Positions 1 to 5,839 of a stretch of 9,480 nucleotides of DNA are shown here, in pieces (the first letter of the stretch is position 1; every line of letters starts with the position of its first letter). Source of the DNA: Actinomycetota bacterium (GTDB taxonomy: Bacteria; Actinomycetota; Thermoleophilia; Gaiellales; Gaiellaceae); contig PMXT01000107.1 in NCBI GenBank assembly GCA_003170995.1, forward strand, positions 1 to 9,480, in the 5' to 3' direction. The notes under the pieces are model-generated. The model was given only the letters and a program-made list of their open reading frames with translations. It ran no database searches and was not told the DNA's origin. Made by a program: the position numbers and the translations under genes.

Positions 1-894
1 GTGATCGAGCCGCTCGATCGCGGTTTCGGCTACACGTTCGGGAACTCGCTACGGCGCGTGCTGCTCTCCTCGCTAGAGGGCGCCGCTGTCACTTCGGTGA
101 AGATCGAGGGAGTCGCGCACGAGTTCACCACCATCCCAGGTGTACGCGAGGACGTGACCGACATCGTCCTCAACCTGAAGAACCTGATCTGTCGCCTCTA
201 CGGCGACTCGCCCGAGATCGAAGTACGACTCTCGAAGAAGGAGCCGGGGCCAGTGACGGCCGGCGATCTTGAGGCGCCTGCCGATCTCGAGCTCCTGAAT
301 CCCGAGCTCGAGATTGCTCATCTCTCGGAGCGCGGCAAGCTAGAGCTGACGCTGACGATCGGCCGCGGCCGCGGATACGTTCCGGCCGAACTCAATCGTG
401 GGCCCGAGCACACGATTGGAGTCATTCCGATCGACTCGATCTTTTCGCCGGTACGCCGCGTCTCCTACGACGTCGAGGCCGCTCGTGTAGGTCAGCGCAC
501 CGACTACGACAAGCTTCGCCTAGATATCACCACCGACGGCTCGATCGATCCACGTGAAGCGATAGCGCAGGCGGCTGAGATCCTCATTCGCCAGCTCGCC
601 ATCTTCACCGACGTCGAGAAGATCGAGGGGTTGACCCAAGCCGCCGCCGCCGCCGCCGAGGCCGTGGCCGAGACTTCCGTCGCGCATGGAATGGAGAGCT
701 TCCCGATCGAGGAGCTCGAGCTGGGGGTTCGTTCCTACAACTGCCTCAAGCGCGTCGGCATCGAGACGATCGGCGACCTCGTCTCGAAGAACGACGCCGA
801 GCTCGGCGCGATTCCGAACTTCGGCAAGAAGTCGATCGAAGAGGTCAAGGAGACGCTGGCGGCCCACGGTCTGGGCCTGCGTGGCGACGAGTAG
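1..894 (+). CDS. rpoA: DNA-directed RNA polymerase subunit alpha, 5'-truncated by the window edge
   Basis: Alpha subunit of RNA polymerase: it dimerises to nucleate core assembly and contacts promoter UP elements and activators. The visible 297 residues begin at the conserved N-terminal-domain segment EPLDRGFGYTFGNSLRRVLL, which lies roughly 30 residues into other alpha subunits. The GTG at base 1 is therefore probably an internal valine codon and the true start lies upstream of the window. The N-terminal domain runs to about residue 205. An alanine-rich linker (about 212-222) follows, then the C-terminal domain (about 230-297) with LGVRSYNCLK, where R244 corresponds to the UP-element-binding arginine of E. 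coli alpha, and the helix-hairpin-helix NFGKKSIEEVK. The stop is 12 bases before rplQ, the usual operon order. The identification is secure; only the N-terminus is missing. Confidence 0.97.
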   Translation: MIEPLDRGFGYTFGNSLRRVLLSSLEGAAVTSVKIEGVAHEFTTIPGVREDVTDIVLNLKNLICRLYGDSPEIEVRLSKKEPGPVTAGDLEAPADLELLNPELEIAHLSERGKLELTLTIGRGRGYVPAELNRGPEHTIGVIPIDSIFSPVRRVSYDVEAARVGQRTDYDKLRLDITTDGSIDPREAIAQAAEILIRQLAIFTDVEKIEGLTQAAAAAAEAVAETSVAHGMESFPIEELELGVRSYNCLKRVGIETIGDLVSKNDAELGAIPNFGKKSIEEVKETLAAHGLGLRGDE

Positions 895-906
895 AAGTCA
901 ATAACG

Positions 907-1281
907 ATGCGGCACCAGCACACAGGCAAGAAGCTCGGGCGCGACTCTGCGCACAGGCGCGCTCTCTACGCGAACCTCGTCTGCTCGCTAATCGAGCACG
1001 GGCGCATCAAGACGACCGAGGCCAAGGCCAAGGCCGTCAAGCCGCTCGCCGAGCAGATGATCACGCTCGGACGGCGCGGCGATCTGGCTGCACGCAGGCT
1101 GGCTATCTCCAAGATTCGCTCGGTCGATGCCGTGCACGTGCTCTTCAGCGAGGTTGCACCGCGCTTCGTAGACCGGCCCGGCGGTTACTCGCGCATCGTC
1201 AAGATCGGGCCCAGGTCGGGCGACGCCGCCGAGATGGTCTATCTCGAGCTCGTCGACTACGTGCCTGGATCAAACGGCTGA
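907..1281 (+). CDS. rplQ: 50S ribosomal protein L17 (bL17)
   Basis: Large-subunit ribosomal protein bL17, which sits near the exit of the peptide tunnel. The 124-residue product starts with the family signature [20 protein letters not shown], continues through the conserved [21 protein letters not shown] segment and has the C-terminal [28 protein letters not shown] core. Length is normal for the family. It follows rpoA by 12 bases on the same strand, the near-universal bacterial order, so both are presumably co-transcribed from the upstream ribosomal-protein operon. No strong Shine-Dalgarno precedes the ATG, consistent with translational coupling to rpoA. Nothing unusual is seen. Confidence 0.97.
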   Translation: MRHQHTGKKLGRDSAHRRALYANLVCSLIEHGRIKTTEAKAKAVKPLAEQMITLGRRGDLAARRLAISKIRSVDAVHVLFSEVAPRFVDRPGGYSRIVKIGPRSGDAAEMVYLELVDYVPGSNG

Positions 1282-1293
1282 CCGACTCGGCAG

Positions 1294-1336
1294 CGGCTAG
1301 GAATTTCCGTTCCGGCACAGCCGTGACCTTCGGGTC
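1294..1336 (+). terminator. Possible structured end of the rpoA-rplQ transcript
   Basis: Just after the rplQ stop there are two small inverted repeats. CGGCT (1294-1298) pairs with AGCCG (1319-1323), and GACC-TTCG-GGTC (1325-1336) forms a 4-bp stem closed by a stable UUCG tetraloop. They overlap only at the edge and no T-tract follows, so this is at best a weak or non-canonical terminator. Its position at the end of a ribosomal operon is the main reason to list it. Confidence 0.25.
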
Positions 1337-1370
1337 GGGCTAGGTAGCAATTCGGCCAGGATCGTCGGGG

Positions 1371-1526
1371 TTAGTTGTAGGACCCAGACACGTTGTTCCT
1401 GAGCACCTCCAGCTGAGCCAGCGGCGGCTGGTTGCCGAGGGATCTGTCTGGACGCCTGCGATTGTGGTAGTCGAGCCAACCACGTAGAGCGTCCCTGCGC
1501 TCCCCGGAGTCAGGGTAGATCGCTCC
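1371..1526 (-). pseudogene. C-terminal remnant of an IS481-type (rve/DDE integrase-core) transposase
   Basis: Reading the minus strand from 1526 to the TAA at 1373-1371 gives an open stretch of about 50 codons containing RDALRGWLDYHNRRRPDRSL, then GNQPPLAQLEVL, ending RNNVSGSYN. This matches the typical C-terminus of IS481-family transposases: a WLxxYNRRRPHxxLG helix, a PP(I/L) turn and a terminal NNVxGxYS/N. A TAA in the same frame at 1529-1527 ends the similarity upstream, so the DDE catalytic core is absent and the fragment cannot encode an active transposase. The remnant lies between rplQ and the NfeD-like gene. Family assignment rests on the recognisable C-terminal motif; IS3-type elements share the fold, but the NNVxGxY ending favours IS481. 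Confidence 0.72.
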
Positions 1527-1585
1527 TTAGGCCCAGCCTCCAGGGAGGCTCGGATGGAACAACGTGCTCTTAGGAACTACAACTA
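1372..1585. mobile_element. Internally deleted, decayed IS481-like element with short inverted ends
   Basis: TAGTTGTAG at 1372-1380 and its exact reverse complement CTACAACTA at 1577-1585 bracket the transposase remnant. The transposase stop codon lies inside the left copy, as expected when the gene runs into the terminal repeat. If the element tips are TGTAG and CTACA, the flanks are GTTAGT on the left and ACTAGT on the right; the latter fits the NCTAGN target reported for IS481. The left flank matches it at only four of six bases. Only about 215 bp remain, so most of the element has been deleted. The boundaries are an inference from a 9-bp repeat and could be coincidental. Confidence 0.4.
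1535..1550. repeat. Short perfect inverted repeat inside the IS relic
   Basis: AGCCTC and GAGGCT (1535-1540 and 1545-1550) form a compact hairpin with a four-base spacer. It is not followed by a T-tract and lies about 45 bases upstream of the NfeD-like start. It may be a relic of the element or a weak structural signal; no function can be assigned. Confidence 0.25.
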
Positions 1586-1595
1586 GTCTGTCAGC

Positions 1596-1925
1596 ATGCT
1601 GCTGCTGATCTCGATCGTGCTTGCCATCTTTCTACTGCCGACGCCCTGGAACGTTCTTGTGCTCGCTCTCGGGCTTTTGGGGGAGGTGGGCGAGGTCACG
1701 TTCGGGATCTGGTATTCGCGCCGGCGTCGCGCCACGACCGGCGCCGAGGGCATGGTCGGCGGCACCGCAAAGGTGATCGAGCCCTGTCGGCCTTCGGGCC
1801 GAGTCAGCTACAAAGGCGAGCGCTGGGAGGCCGCCTGCGCCGAAGGAGCCGATATCGGTGAGCGCGTCCGCATCAAGGCTGTCGACGGGTTGAGCCTCGT
1901 TGTCGAGCGCGTCACAAGCCGGTGA
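1596..1925 (+). CDS. Small NfeD-like membrane protein (membrane anchor plus OB-fold domain)
   Basis: A 109-residue protein resembling the short NfeD class, membrane proteins usually linked to SPFH/stomatin-like proteins and membrane proteolysis. Residues 2-42 are strongly hydrophobic with a proline kink (LLPTPW, 14-19), compatible with two short or one long membrane segment, followed by the positive cluster RRRR at about 42-45. Residues 52-109 resemble the NfeD C-terminal OB-fold: MVGGTAKVIEPCRPSGRVSY, then KGERWEA, then a G-(D/E)-RV-(R/K)-(V/I)-x-x-V-(D/E)-G-L-x-L-x-V-E strand pattern. No SPFH gene lies next to it, unlike many NfeD loci. The ATG at 1596 is the only start that retains the membrane segment. 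The upstream DNA is the IS relic, so any promoter was either supplied by the element or survived its insertion. Confidence 0.78.
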   Translation: MLLLISIVLAIFLLPTPWNVLVLALGLLGEVGEVTFGIWYSRRRRATTGAEGMVGGTAKVIEPCRPSGRVSYKGERWEAACAEGADIGERVRIKAVDGLSLVVERVTSR

Positions 1926-1987
1926 AAAAGCGGGGGAACGAACCGGTGATTCGGCGCTTCGAGGAGAGTGACCTCCCCGAGGACTAG
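1922..1987 (+). CDS. Doubtful 21-residue frame overlapping the NfeD-like stop
   Basis: A GTG at 1922 overlaps the TGA of the NfeD-like gene (GTGA) and reads VKKRGNEPVIRRFEESDLPED before a TAG at 1985-1987. The stretch VIRRFEESDLPE resembles the first strand and loop of GNAT acetyltransferases, but nothing else of that fold follows, since the frame runs into the convergent glycosidase end. It could be the decapitated start of a lost acetyltransferase gene or chance. No clear ribosome site is visible beyond coupling. Confidence 0.15.
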   Translation: MKKRGNEPVIRRFEESDLPED

Positions 1988-3231
1988 ATATCCATGTCGG
2001 CGGCCAGGGTTGCCCAGCCAAAGCGACGGGCACCAACCGGACGGCCAGAACGTGCGTCGTAGAACTCGTTGAAGCCGCCGCGCTCGACCAGCTCATGCGA
2101 GTGCTCGGCAAGTTGTGCCGCGTAGCGCGTTTCGCCGTGACGGAGCAGCCCTTGGTGCAGGAACCAATTGGTGTTCATCGAGCAGGGCCCGCGCCAGATC
2201 AGGCGCAAGCCGCGAATGTGGGAGTCATCGGTATATGAGGGCTCATCGAGAGCGACCGAAGGCACGGGGTAGGGTGACCAGAACTCGTGGGGATCGGTCA
2301 GGTGAGCCAATAGCCGCTCGACTACGTCAGCAGGCAGATCGTCGAGTATTAGCGGCATCAGGCATTGGATTGTCTTCGCTTCGGCTCGTGTCTCGCCGGA
2401 GCCAACGAGGTTGAAGAAAAGGCCACGCTGTGGATCCCAGGCTCGCTCGAGTAAGGACTGCAGCGCCTGAGTGGATTTCGACTCGGCCCAGACGGCGAGC
2501 TCCTCCTGCCCGGCGCGACGGGCTAGACGGGCGAGCACCTCGAGGTTGTCAATCCAGATGGCGTTTACGAGTACGTCTTCGGCGTGATCGTCGCGAGCGA
2601 AGATGCGGGCGAGATTGTAGCCAGTGAGCTTGTTCTTTATCTCGACGCAGCGCGATTTGACAAGGATTTTTCGTGCAGCACGCGGACCGGCAGCGAGAGC
2701 CTGGTCATAAGCCGGGCTAAAGTCCAAGCCGGTCTCGAACTGAGCGATGGTTGAGATCAGCCCGTCCTGGTCGGGATCGCGCTCGCGGGCGAGATAGCGG
2801 TAATAGCGCTCCAGCACGGGCAGGGCTTCGGATAGGAAATCCTCGGCACCGGCCAAAACCAGGCGTTCGACCGCCGTCGCCAACACCGGCGGCTGAGTCA
2901 ACGCCGTTGTTCGTGGCCGGCGGTGAGGGAGGAAACTCCAGACATCGGCGCTCTCGAGATAGTGCCAACTGTGGAGGCGGACACGCTCGGGGTGCCAGAA
3001 GATGACGTGGGGGATGAGGCCGTTGGGCCACTGCCAGCGGAAGAGCGAGCGCAATTCTTCACAGCCGCGAACGGGGTCGGAAAGCGACCAGACAATAGAA
3101 TGGAAGCCGGAGTCCCAGAGCCACTGATGGGGGTAAGAGCGCTTCGAGGGTACGGAGTAGCGCCAAACCCGACCGTCGAACTCAATCGTCTCGGTATTCG
3201 CCTGCAGTAGTGCTCGGGCCGCTTCGCGCAT
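1984..3231 (-). CDS. GH63-type (alpha/alpha)6-barrel glycosidase, glucosyl/mannosylglycerate hydrolase-like
   Basis: A cytoplasmic glycosidase of 415 residues with no signal peptide. Landmarks of the GH63 (alpha/alpha)6 toroid are visible in order: PHQWLWDSGFH (34-44), the substrate-pocket entry; QPPV (113-116); FETGLDFSPAYD (165-176), where D170 is the likely general acid; WRGPCSMNTNWFL (347-359), the counterpart of the WRGPxWxxxNY motif; and GFNEFYD (386-392), where E389 is the likely general base. Length is close to bacterial mannosylglycerate and glucosylglycerate hydrolases, which release sugar from these compatible solutes, so that is the best substrate guess; trehalase- or debranching-like activity on other alpha-glucosides is possible. 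GAGGG lies 1 base before the ATG on the minus strand, a tight ribosome site. Its end overlaps the doubtful small frame on the opposite strand. It stands alone and is divergent from the first sigma gene. Confidence 0.82.
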   Translation of the reverse strand: MREAARALLQANTETIEFDGRVWRYSVPSKRSYPHQWLWDSGFHSIVWSLSDPVRGCEELRSLFRWQWPNGLIPHVIFWHPERVRLHSWHYLESADVWSFLPHRRPRTTALTQPPVLATAVERLVLAGAEDFLSEALPVLERYYRYLARERDPDQDGLISTIAQFETGLDFSPAYDQALAAGPRAARKILVKSRCVEIKNKLTGYNLARIFARDDHAEDVLVNAIWIDNLEVLARLARRAGQEELAVWAESKSTQALQSLLERAWDPQRGLFFNLVGSGETRAEAKTIQCLMPLILDDLPADVVERLLAHLTDPHEFWSPYPVPSVALDEPSYTDDSHIRGLRLIWRGPCSMNTNWFLHQGLLRHGETRYAAQLAEHSHELVERGGFNEFYDARSGRPVGARRFGWATLAADMDI

Positions 3232-3325
3232 ACCCTCAAATTACGGCAAAGTGGGCGATCGCGCGCCAAGGGGTCATCCCCGGCCAGCATTTCGAGTGCT
3301 ACGAGATGGCTAAATGACTCGTGGG

Positions 3326-3365
3326 CGGCTAAAGAAAAGGATTGCCTTTACCCTCTCTTGAGCGC
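3326..3365 (+). promoter_or_regulatory. Conserved leader and candidate promoter of sigma cassette 1
   Basis: These 40 bases align without gaps to 5293-5332, at the same distance from the sigma ATG, with 28 of 40 positions identical. CGGCTAAAG starts both blocks. TACCCT at 3349-3354 fits a TAnnnT -10 element and lies 17 bases after CGGCTA, which takes the -35 place. No Shine-Dalgarno is visible before the ATG, so a leaderless or very short-leader transcript is likely. Promoter function is inferred from conservation only. Confidence 0.4.
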
Positions 3366-3869
3366 ATGGACAGGCAGACCAAGGCAATCGAGGACGTCTA
3401 TAGCCGCCGCTACCAGGGCTTTCGAGGTGCGCTGGCGGGGATTGTCGGCAGCTACGAGCTGGCCCACGACGTGGTTCAGGAGAGTTTCGCCCGCGCGCTT
3501 GCGAGCCGGAGCGACTATCGGGGCGAGGGTCCGCTCGAGGCCTGGATCTGGAAGATTGCGCTGCGGACGGCGCTCGAGATGCGCGGACGGCCGATCGAGC
3601 TGGAGCTCGTCGACGCGTTCGAGCCCGAGCTCCCCCGTCCCGATCGCGACGAGGAGTTGGGGGCGGCGCTGAAGGAGCTGTCTCCGCGGCGGCGACTGGT
3701 GGTTTTTCTGCGCTACGTCGCCGACCTCGATTACCGAGAGATCGCCCGGGTCTGTGAGATCAGCGAGGGAACCGTGGCCGCGACGCTGGCGCAGGCGAAA
3801 GCCGCGCTCGCCTCGTCGCTCGGCTACTCGAACCAGGAGCTGCAGGAGTTGCGAGAGGTGGCGGAGTGA
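3366..3869 (+). CDS. ECF-type RNA polymerase sigma factor, copy 1
   Basis: A 167-residue alternative sigma factor that would direct RNA polymerase to a small regulon. Sigma2 occupies about residues 8-73 (FRGALAGIVGSYELAHDVVQ, then ESFARAL with the region 2.2 core-binding pattern and AWIWKIALRTAL in region 2.4). After an acidic linker (85-98), sigma4 spans about 99-150 with LSPRRRLVVFLRYVADLDY and a helix-turn-helix (123-148) containing EIARVCEISEGTVAATLAQA. There is no sigma3 and no C-terminal extension, as in classical ECF factors. A TTG 24 bases upstream is in frame, but the ATG is chosen because the paralogue at 5333 starts at the same residue and has no start codon at the TTG position. 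The stop shares one base with the next ATG (TGATG). The product is identical to copy 2 at 121 of 167 aligned residues. Confidence 0.92.
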   Translation: MDRQTKAIEDVYSRRYQGFRGALAGIVGSYELAHDVVQESFARALASRSDYRGEGPLEAWIWKIALRTALEMRGRPIELELVDAFEPELPRPDRDEELGAALKELSPRRRLVVFLRYVADLDYREIARVCEISEGTVAATLAQAKAALASSLGYSNQELQELREVAE

Positions 3870-5173
3870 TGAAGAAGCACAGCGACAACCTGGACATGAT
3901 GCTTTCGAGGCGGTTGAAGAGCGCCGTCGGTGAGGACGGTGTTGCGAACTGGTTTGACGTGCGCAGGCGCGCAGGCGAAAGCGATGCGCCCGTCCGCTGG
4001 CCACGGCGCCGGGTGCTGCTCGTGGCGGCGTTGATCGTGCTGGCCGTTGCTGCGTGCGCCGGAAGTACCGGCCTCATTCCCTGGCTTGGCCGAAAACCGG
4101 CCGTGAGCATCAGCCCGCCGCTCGCTCCCGCTTGTAAGGCGAAAGATATACGCGCTGCTCTCCAGACGGGCTTACAATACGAGACCGGCGACTCGCGAGA
4201 CGGCTGGATCCGATTGACGAACATCAATCGCCGTCCTTGCTCGCTAACAGGACGGCCACGGCTCGTCTTCACCGGCGCCGCCGCCCGGAGCGTGCGTGTT
4301 TCAATCACGTCGAAGAAGTTCCGGGTAGATCGGCACGACCGGATGCGATTGTTGCACCCGGCCTCGCTTCGTGCGCTGAGAAGGGGCGACGCGGCAGTGG
4401 CTTACATTACTTGGGCGTCATGGTGCGGTCCTGGTTCGCGCACGCCCACGCCCGGTGACCTGCGCGAGGAGCCGATGTACAGGTTGATCCGACGCCAGTC
4501 GGGGGCGGTCCCGGACGGCCTTGCGGTGATCCTTAGGGATGGGAATCGGATCGTGATTCCCCTTCCCGTGAAGCCCGTTACCGTTCCCCCCGCCAACCCC
4601 GACAAGATGACGGCGCACTTTCCCAAAGTTCACGCACCGGCGGCACCGGGCTGCTATGGGAAACCCGGATCGGCGGCGCTCCTTGTCCTAGGGTTTGAGG
4701 CGGAGAGCAGATCGAAACCTCGAACCGCACAGCTTCCGTTACGTGCGACTATTCCGGGCGTAAAACTCGTAGATGGTCAGTTAGTGGGGTCGCGATACCA
4801 CGTTCGGCAGGGCGCCGTCCTCCGCTACGTGGTCGCACTGACCAACACGAGCAAGCGCCCGTTCCGTTTTCGCACCTGTCCGCTGTATGACGAAGGGATT
4901 ATGTATATGTCGCAATTCAGCGCGACCGCCCCAATCCAGCAGAGAAACGCGATTATCCCCCGCACCACTTACGTCCTCAACTGTCGCCAGGTTGGGACGA
5001 TCGCTCCCGGGGCTACCGTGCGCTTCGCGATGGAGTTGCCGATACCTGAGAATGCGTTTCTCGGGAAGGGCGAATTGTATTGGAAGCTGAGTTATCCATT
5101 CGAGGGCGACAGCACTCCTACTCCGTACGGCACCCTAATAGGGGCGGTGGCGAGAGTTGAGGTTGTGAAGTGA
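3869..5173 (+). CDS. Single-pass membrane protein coupled to sigma copy 1, candidate anti-sigma/sensor
   Basis: A 434-residue protein not assignable to a named gene. Residues 1-45 are polar and basic and presumably cytoplasmic, with DVRRRAGESDAP (30-41) identical in copy 2. A membrane span of about 20 residues follows RRR (46-48), ending AVAACAGSTG. Residues 80-190 resemble DUF4232-type domains: PACKAKDI, RLTNINRRPCSL, then LRALRRGDAAVAYITWASWC. After a variable linker, 260-434 form a beta-rich domain (PGCYG; VVALTNTSKRPFRFRTCPLY; LNCRQVGTIAPGATVRF). Cysteines at 63, 89, 124, 186, 262, 337 and 372 all recur in copy 2, suggesting disulfides outside the cell. ATG 3869 overlaps the sigma stop; a GTG three bases earlier is possible. 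There is no HxxxCxxC zinc motif. The anti-sigma role is inferred from overlap and topology, not from sequence homology. Confidence 0.85.
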   Translation: MKKHSDNLDMMLSRRLKSAVGEDGVANWFDVRRRAGESDAPVRWPRRRVLLVAALIVLAVAACAGSTGLIPWLGRKPAVSISPPLAPACKAKDIRAALQTGLQYETGDSRDGWIRLTNINRRPCSLTGRPRLVFTGAAARSVRVSITSKKFRVDRHDRMRLLHPASLRALRRGDAAVAYITWASWCGPGSRTPTPGDLREEPMYRLIRRQSGAVPDGLAVILRDGNRIVIPLPVKPVTVPPANPDKMTAHFPKVHAPAAPGCYGKPGSAALLVLGFEAESRSKPRTAQLPLRATIPGVKLVDGQLVGSRYHVRQGAVLRYVVALTNTSKRPFRFRTCPLYDEGIMYMSQFSATAPIQQRNAIIPRTTYVLNCRQVGTIAPGATVRFAMELPIPENAFLGKGELYWKLSYPFEGDSTPTPYGTLIGAVARVEVVK

Positions 5174-5233
5174 CCCGCCGTGAATAAGTCGCGTTTCGTA
5201 CTACTGCGTCACTGACGCGCGGGCCTTTCCCGG
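5162..5233 (+). terminator. Conserved 3' block of cassette 1 with hairpin
   Basis: From 5162 a block of 37 bases crossing the stop codon matches 7060-7096 with one difference, including GTGAATAAGTCGCGTTTCG at 5180-5198. It is followed by the hairpin GCGTC-ACT-GACGC (5206-5218) and CCTTTCCCGG (5224-5233). Copy 2 has a differently sequenced hairpin in the same place, so pairing seems preserved. This is probably a terminator or 3' stabilising structure; the T-run is only three bases, so termination is uncertain. Confidence 0.45.
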
Positions 5234-5292
5234 CGAGAGATGAGTGGCCGCCTCCCAGGCAGAGCCGCGAACGAAGCCGAGTATCGTTCCTC

Positions 5293-5332
5293 CGGCTAAA
5301 GAGAAGATCCGCCCGTAACGTCTCTTATACGA
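5293..5332 (+). promoter_or_regulatory. Conserved leader and candidate promoter of sigma cassette 2
   Basis: Counterpart of 3326-3365. CGGCTA (5293-5298), a 17-base spacer and TAACGT (5316-5321, TAnnnT) are in exact register with cassette 1, and TCTCTT follows in both. The distance from the proposed -10 to the ATG is 11 bases and no ribosome site is visible, suggesting a leaderless message. Shared control or autoregulation is a plausible but untested reading. Confidence 0.4.
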
Positions 5333-5839
5333 ATGGACAGGCAAGCCAAGGCGATCGAAGACGTCTACAACCGCCGCTATCTCGGCTTTCGGAATGCGCT
5401 CGCCGGTATTGCCGGGAGCTACGAAGCGGCGCAAGACATCGTTCAAGAGAGCTTCGCCCGCGCGCTCAAGAGCCGCAGTAGCTACCGAGGCGATGGTCCG
5501 CTCGAGGCCTGGATCTGGAAGATCGCGCTGCGGATCGCGCTCGACCAACGGCGCAAGGTCGTAGCGGAACCGCTCGCCGATGCGTTCGATCCCGAACTTC
5601 CCGAGCCGGAGTTCGATGACGAGCTGGCGGCAGCCCTGCGCACGCTCTCGCCCCGGCGCCGGCTAGTCGTCTTTCTGCGCTACGTGGCCGACCTCGACTA
5701 CGCGCAGATTGCCGAGGTCTGCGAGATCAGTTCAGGAACGGTGGCCGCGACGCTGTCTCAGGCAACGGCGGCGCTTGCCTCCGCGCTCGGTAACGAGCAC
5801 GCCAATCTACGAGCCTTGGGAGAGGCGGCAGAGCAATGA
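5333..5839 (+). CDS. ECF-type RNA polymerase sigma factor, copy 2
   Basis: A 168-residue paralogue of the sigma factor at 3366. Sigma2 (about 8-73) contains DIVQESFARAL and AWIWKIALRIAL. The linker (71-98) is the most altered part relative to copy 1, with DQRRKVVAEP replacing EMRGRPIELE. Sigma4 (about 99-150) contains LSPRRRLVVFLRYVADLDY, identical to copy 1, and the helix-turn-helix QIAEVCEISSGTVAATLSQA, which differs from copy 1 at only a few positions. Near-identity of the recognition helix suggests both copies could read the same or very similar promoters. The ATG is the only plausible start: no in-frame alternative lies in the leader. The stop overlaps the next start as ATGA, typical of translational coupling. 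Confidence 0.92.
   Translation: MDRQAKAIEDVYNRRYLGFRNALAGIAGSYEAAQDIVQESFARALKSRSSYRGDGPLEAWIWKIALRIALDQRRKVVAEPLADAFDPELPEPEFDDELAAALRTLSPRRRLVVFLRYVADLDYAQIAEVCEISSGTVAATLSQATAALASALGNEHANLRALGEAAEQ

Larger units (their letters stand above)
3326..5233. repeat. Tandem cassette duplication, unit 1
   Basis: Leader, sigma factor, membrane protein and 3' hairpin are repeated in the same order at 5293-7132. The unit boundaries are set by the first and last conserved blocks, CGGCTAAAG and CCTTTCCCGG. The two units are separated by about 59 bases with no obvious similarity to the sequence before unit 1. Similarity at the DNA level is high in patches of the membrane gene, but insertions and deletions show that the duplication is not brand new. 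Confidence 0.85.

Noticed and set aside
612..670. Alanine-rich GCC repeat in rpoA as a possible repeat expansion
   Set aside because: It falls in the flexible interdomain linker of the alpha subunit, where Ala/Glu-rich sequence is ordinary.
1297..1479. 60-codon minus-strand frame across the IS relic
   Set aside because: It is out of frame with the transposase tail, which is read in a different frame and ends at 1371; this product has no similarity to anything recognised.
1632..2111. Minus-strand open frame of 159 codons opposite the NfeD-like gene
   Set aside because: It overlaps both the NfeD-like gene and the end of the glycosidase in another frame, and its product has no recognisable fold.
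3342..3365. TTG at 3342 as start of sigma copy 1
   Set aside because: The paralogue starts at the equivalent of ATG 3366 and has CCG where the TTG would be; the extra eight residues are not part of any sigma domain.
4026..4063. Zinc-binding anti-sigma (HxxxCxxC) motif in the membrane proteins
   Set aside because: The only cysteine near the cytoplasmic part is at the end of the membrane span and no matching His is present.
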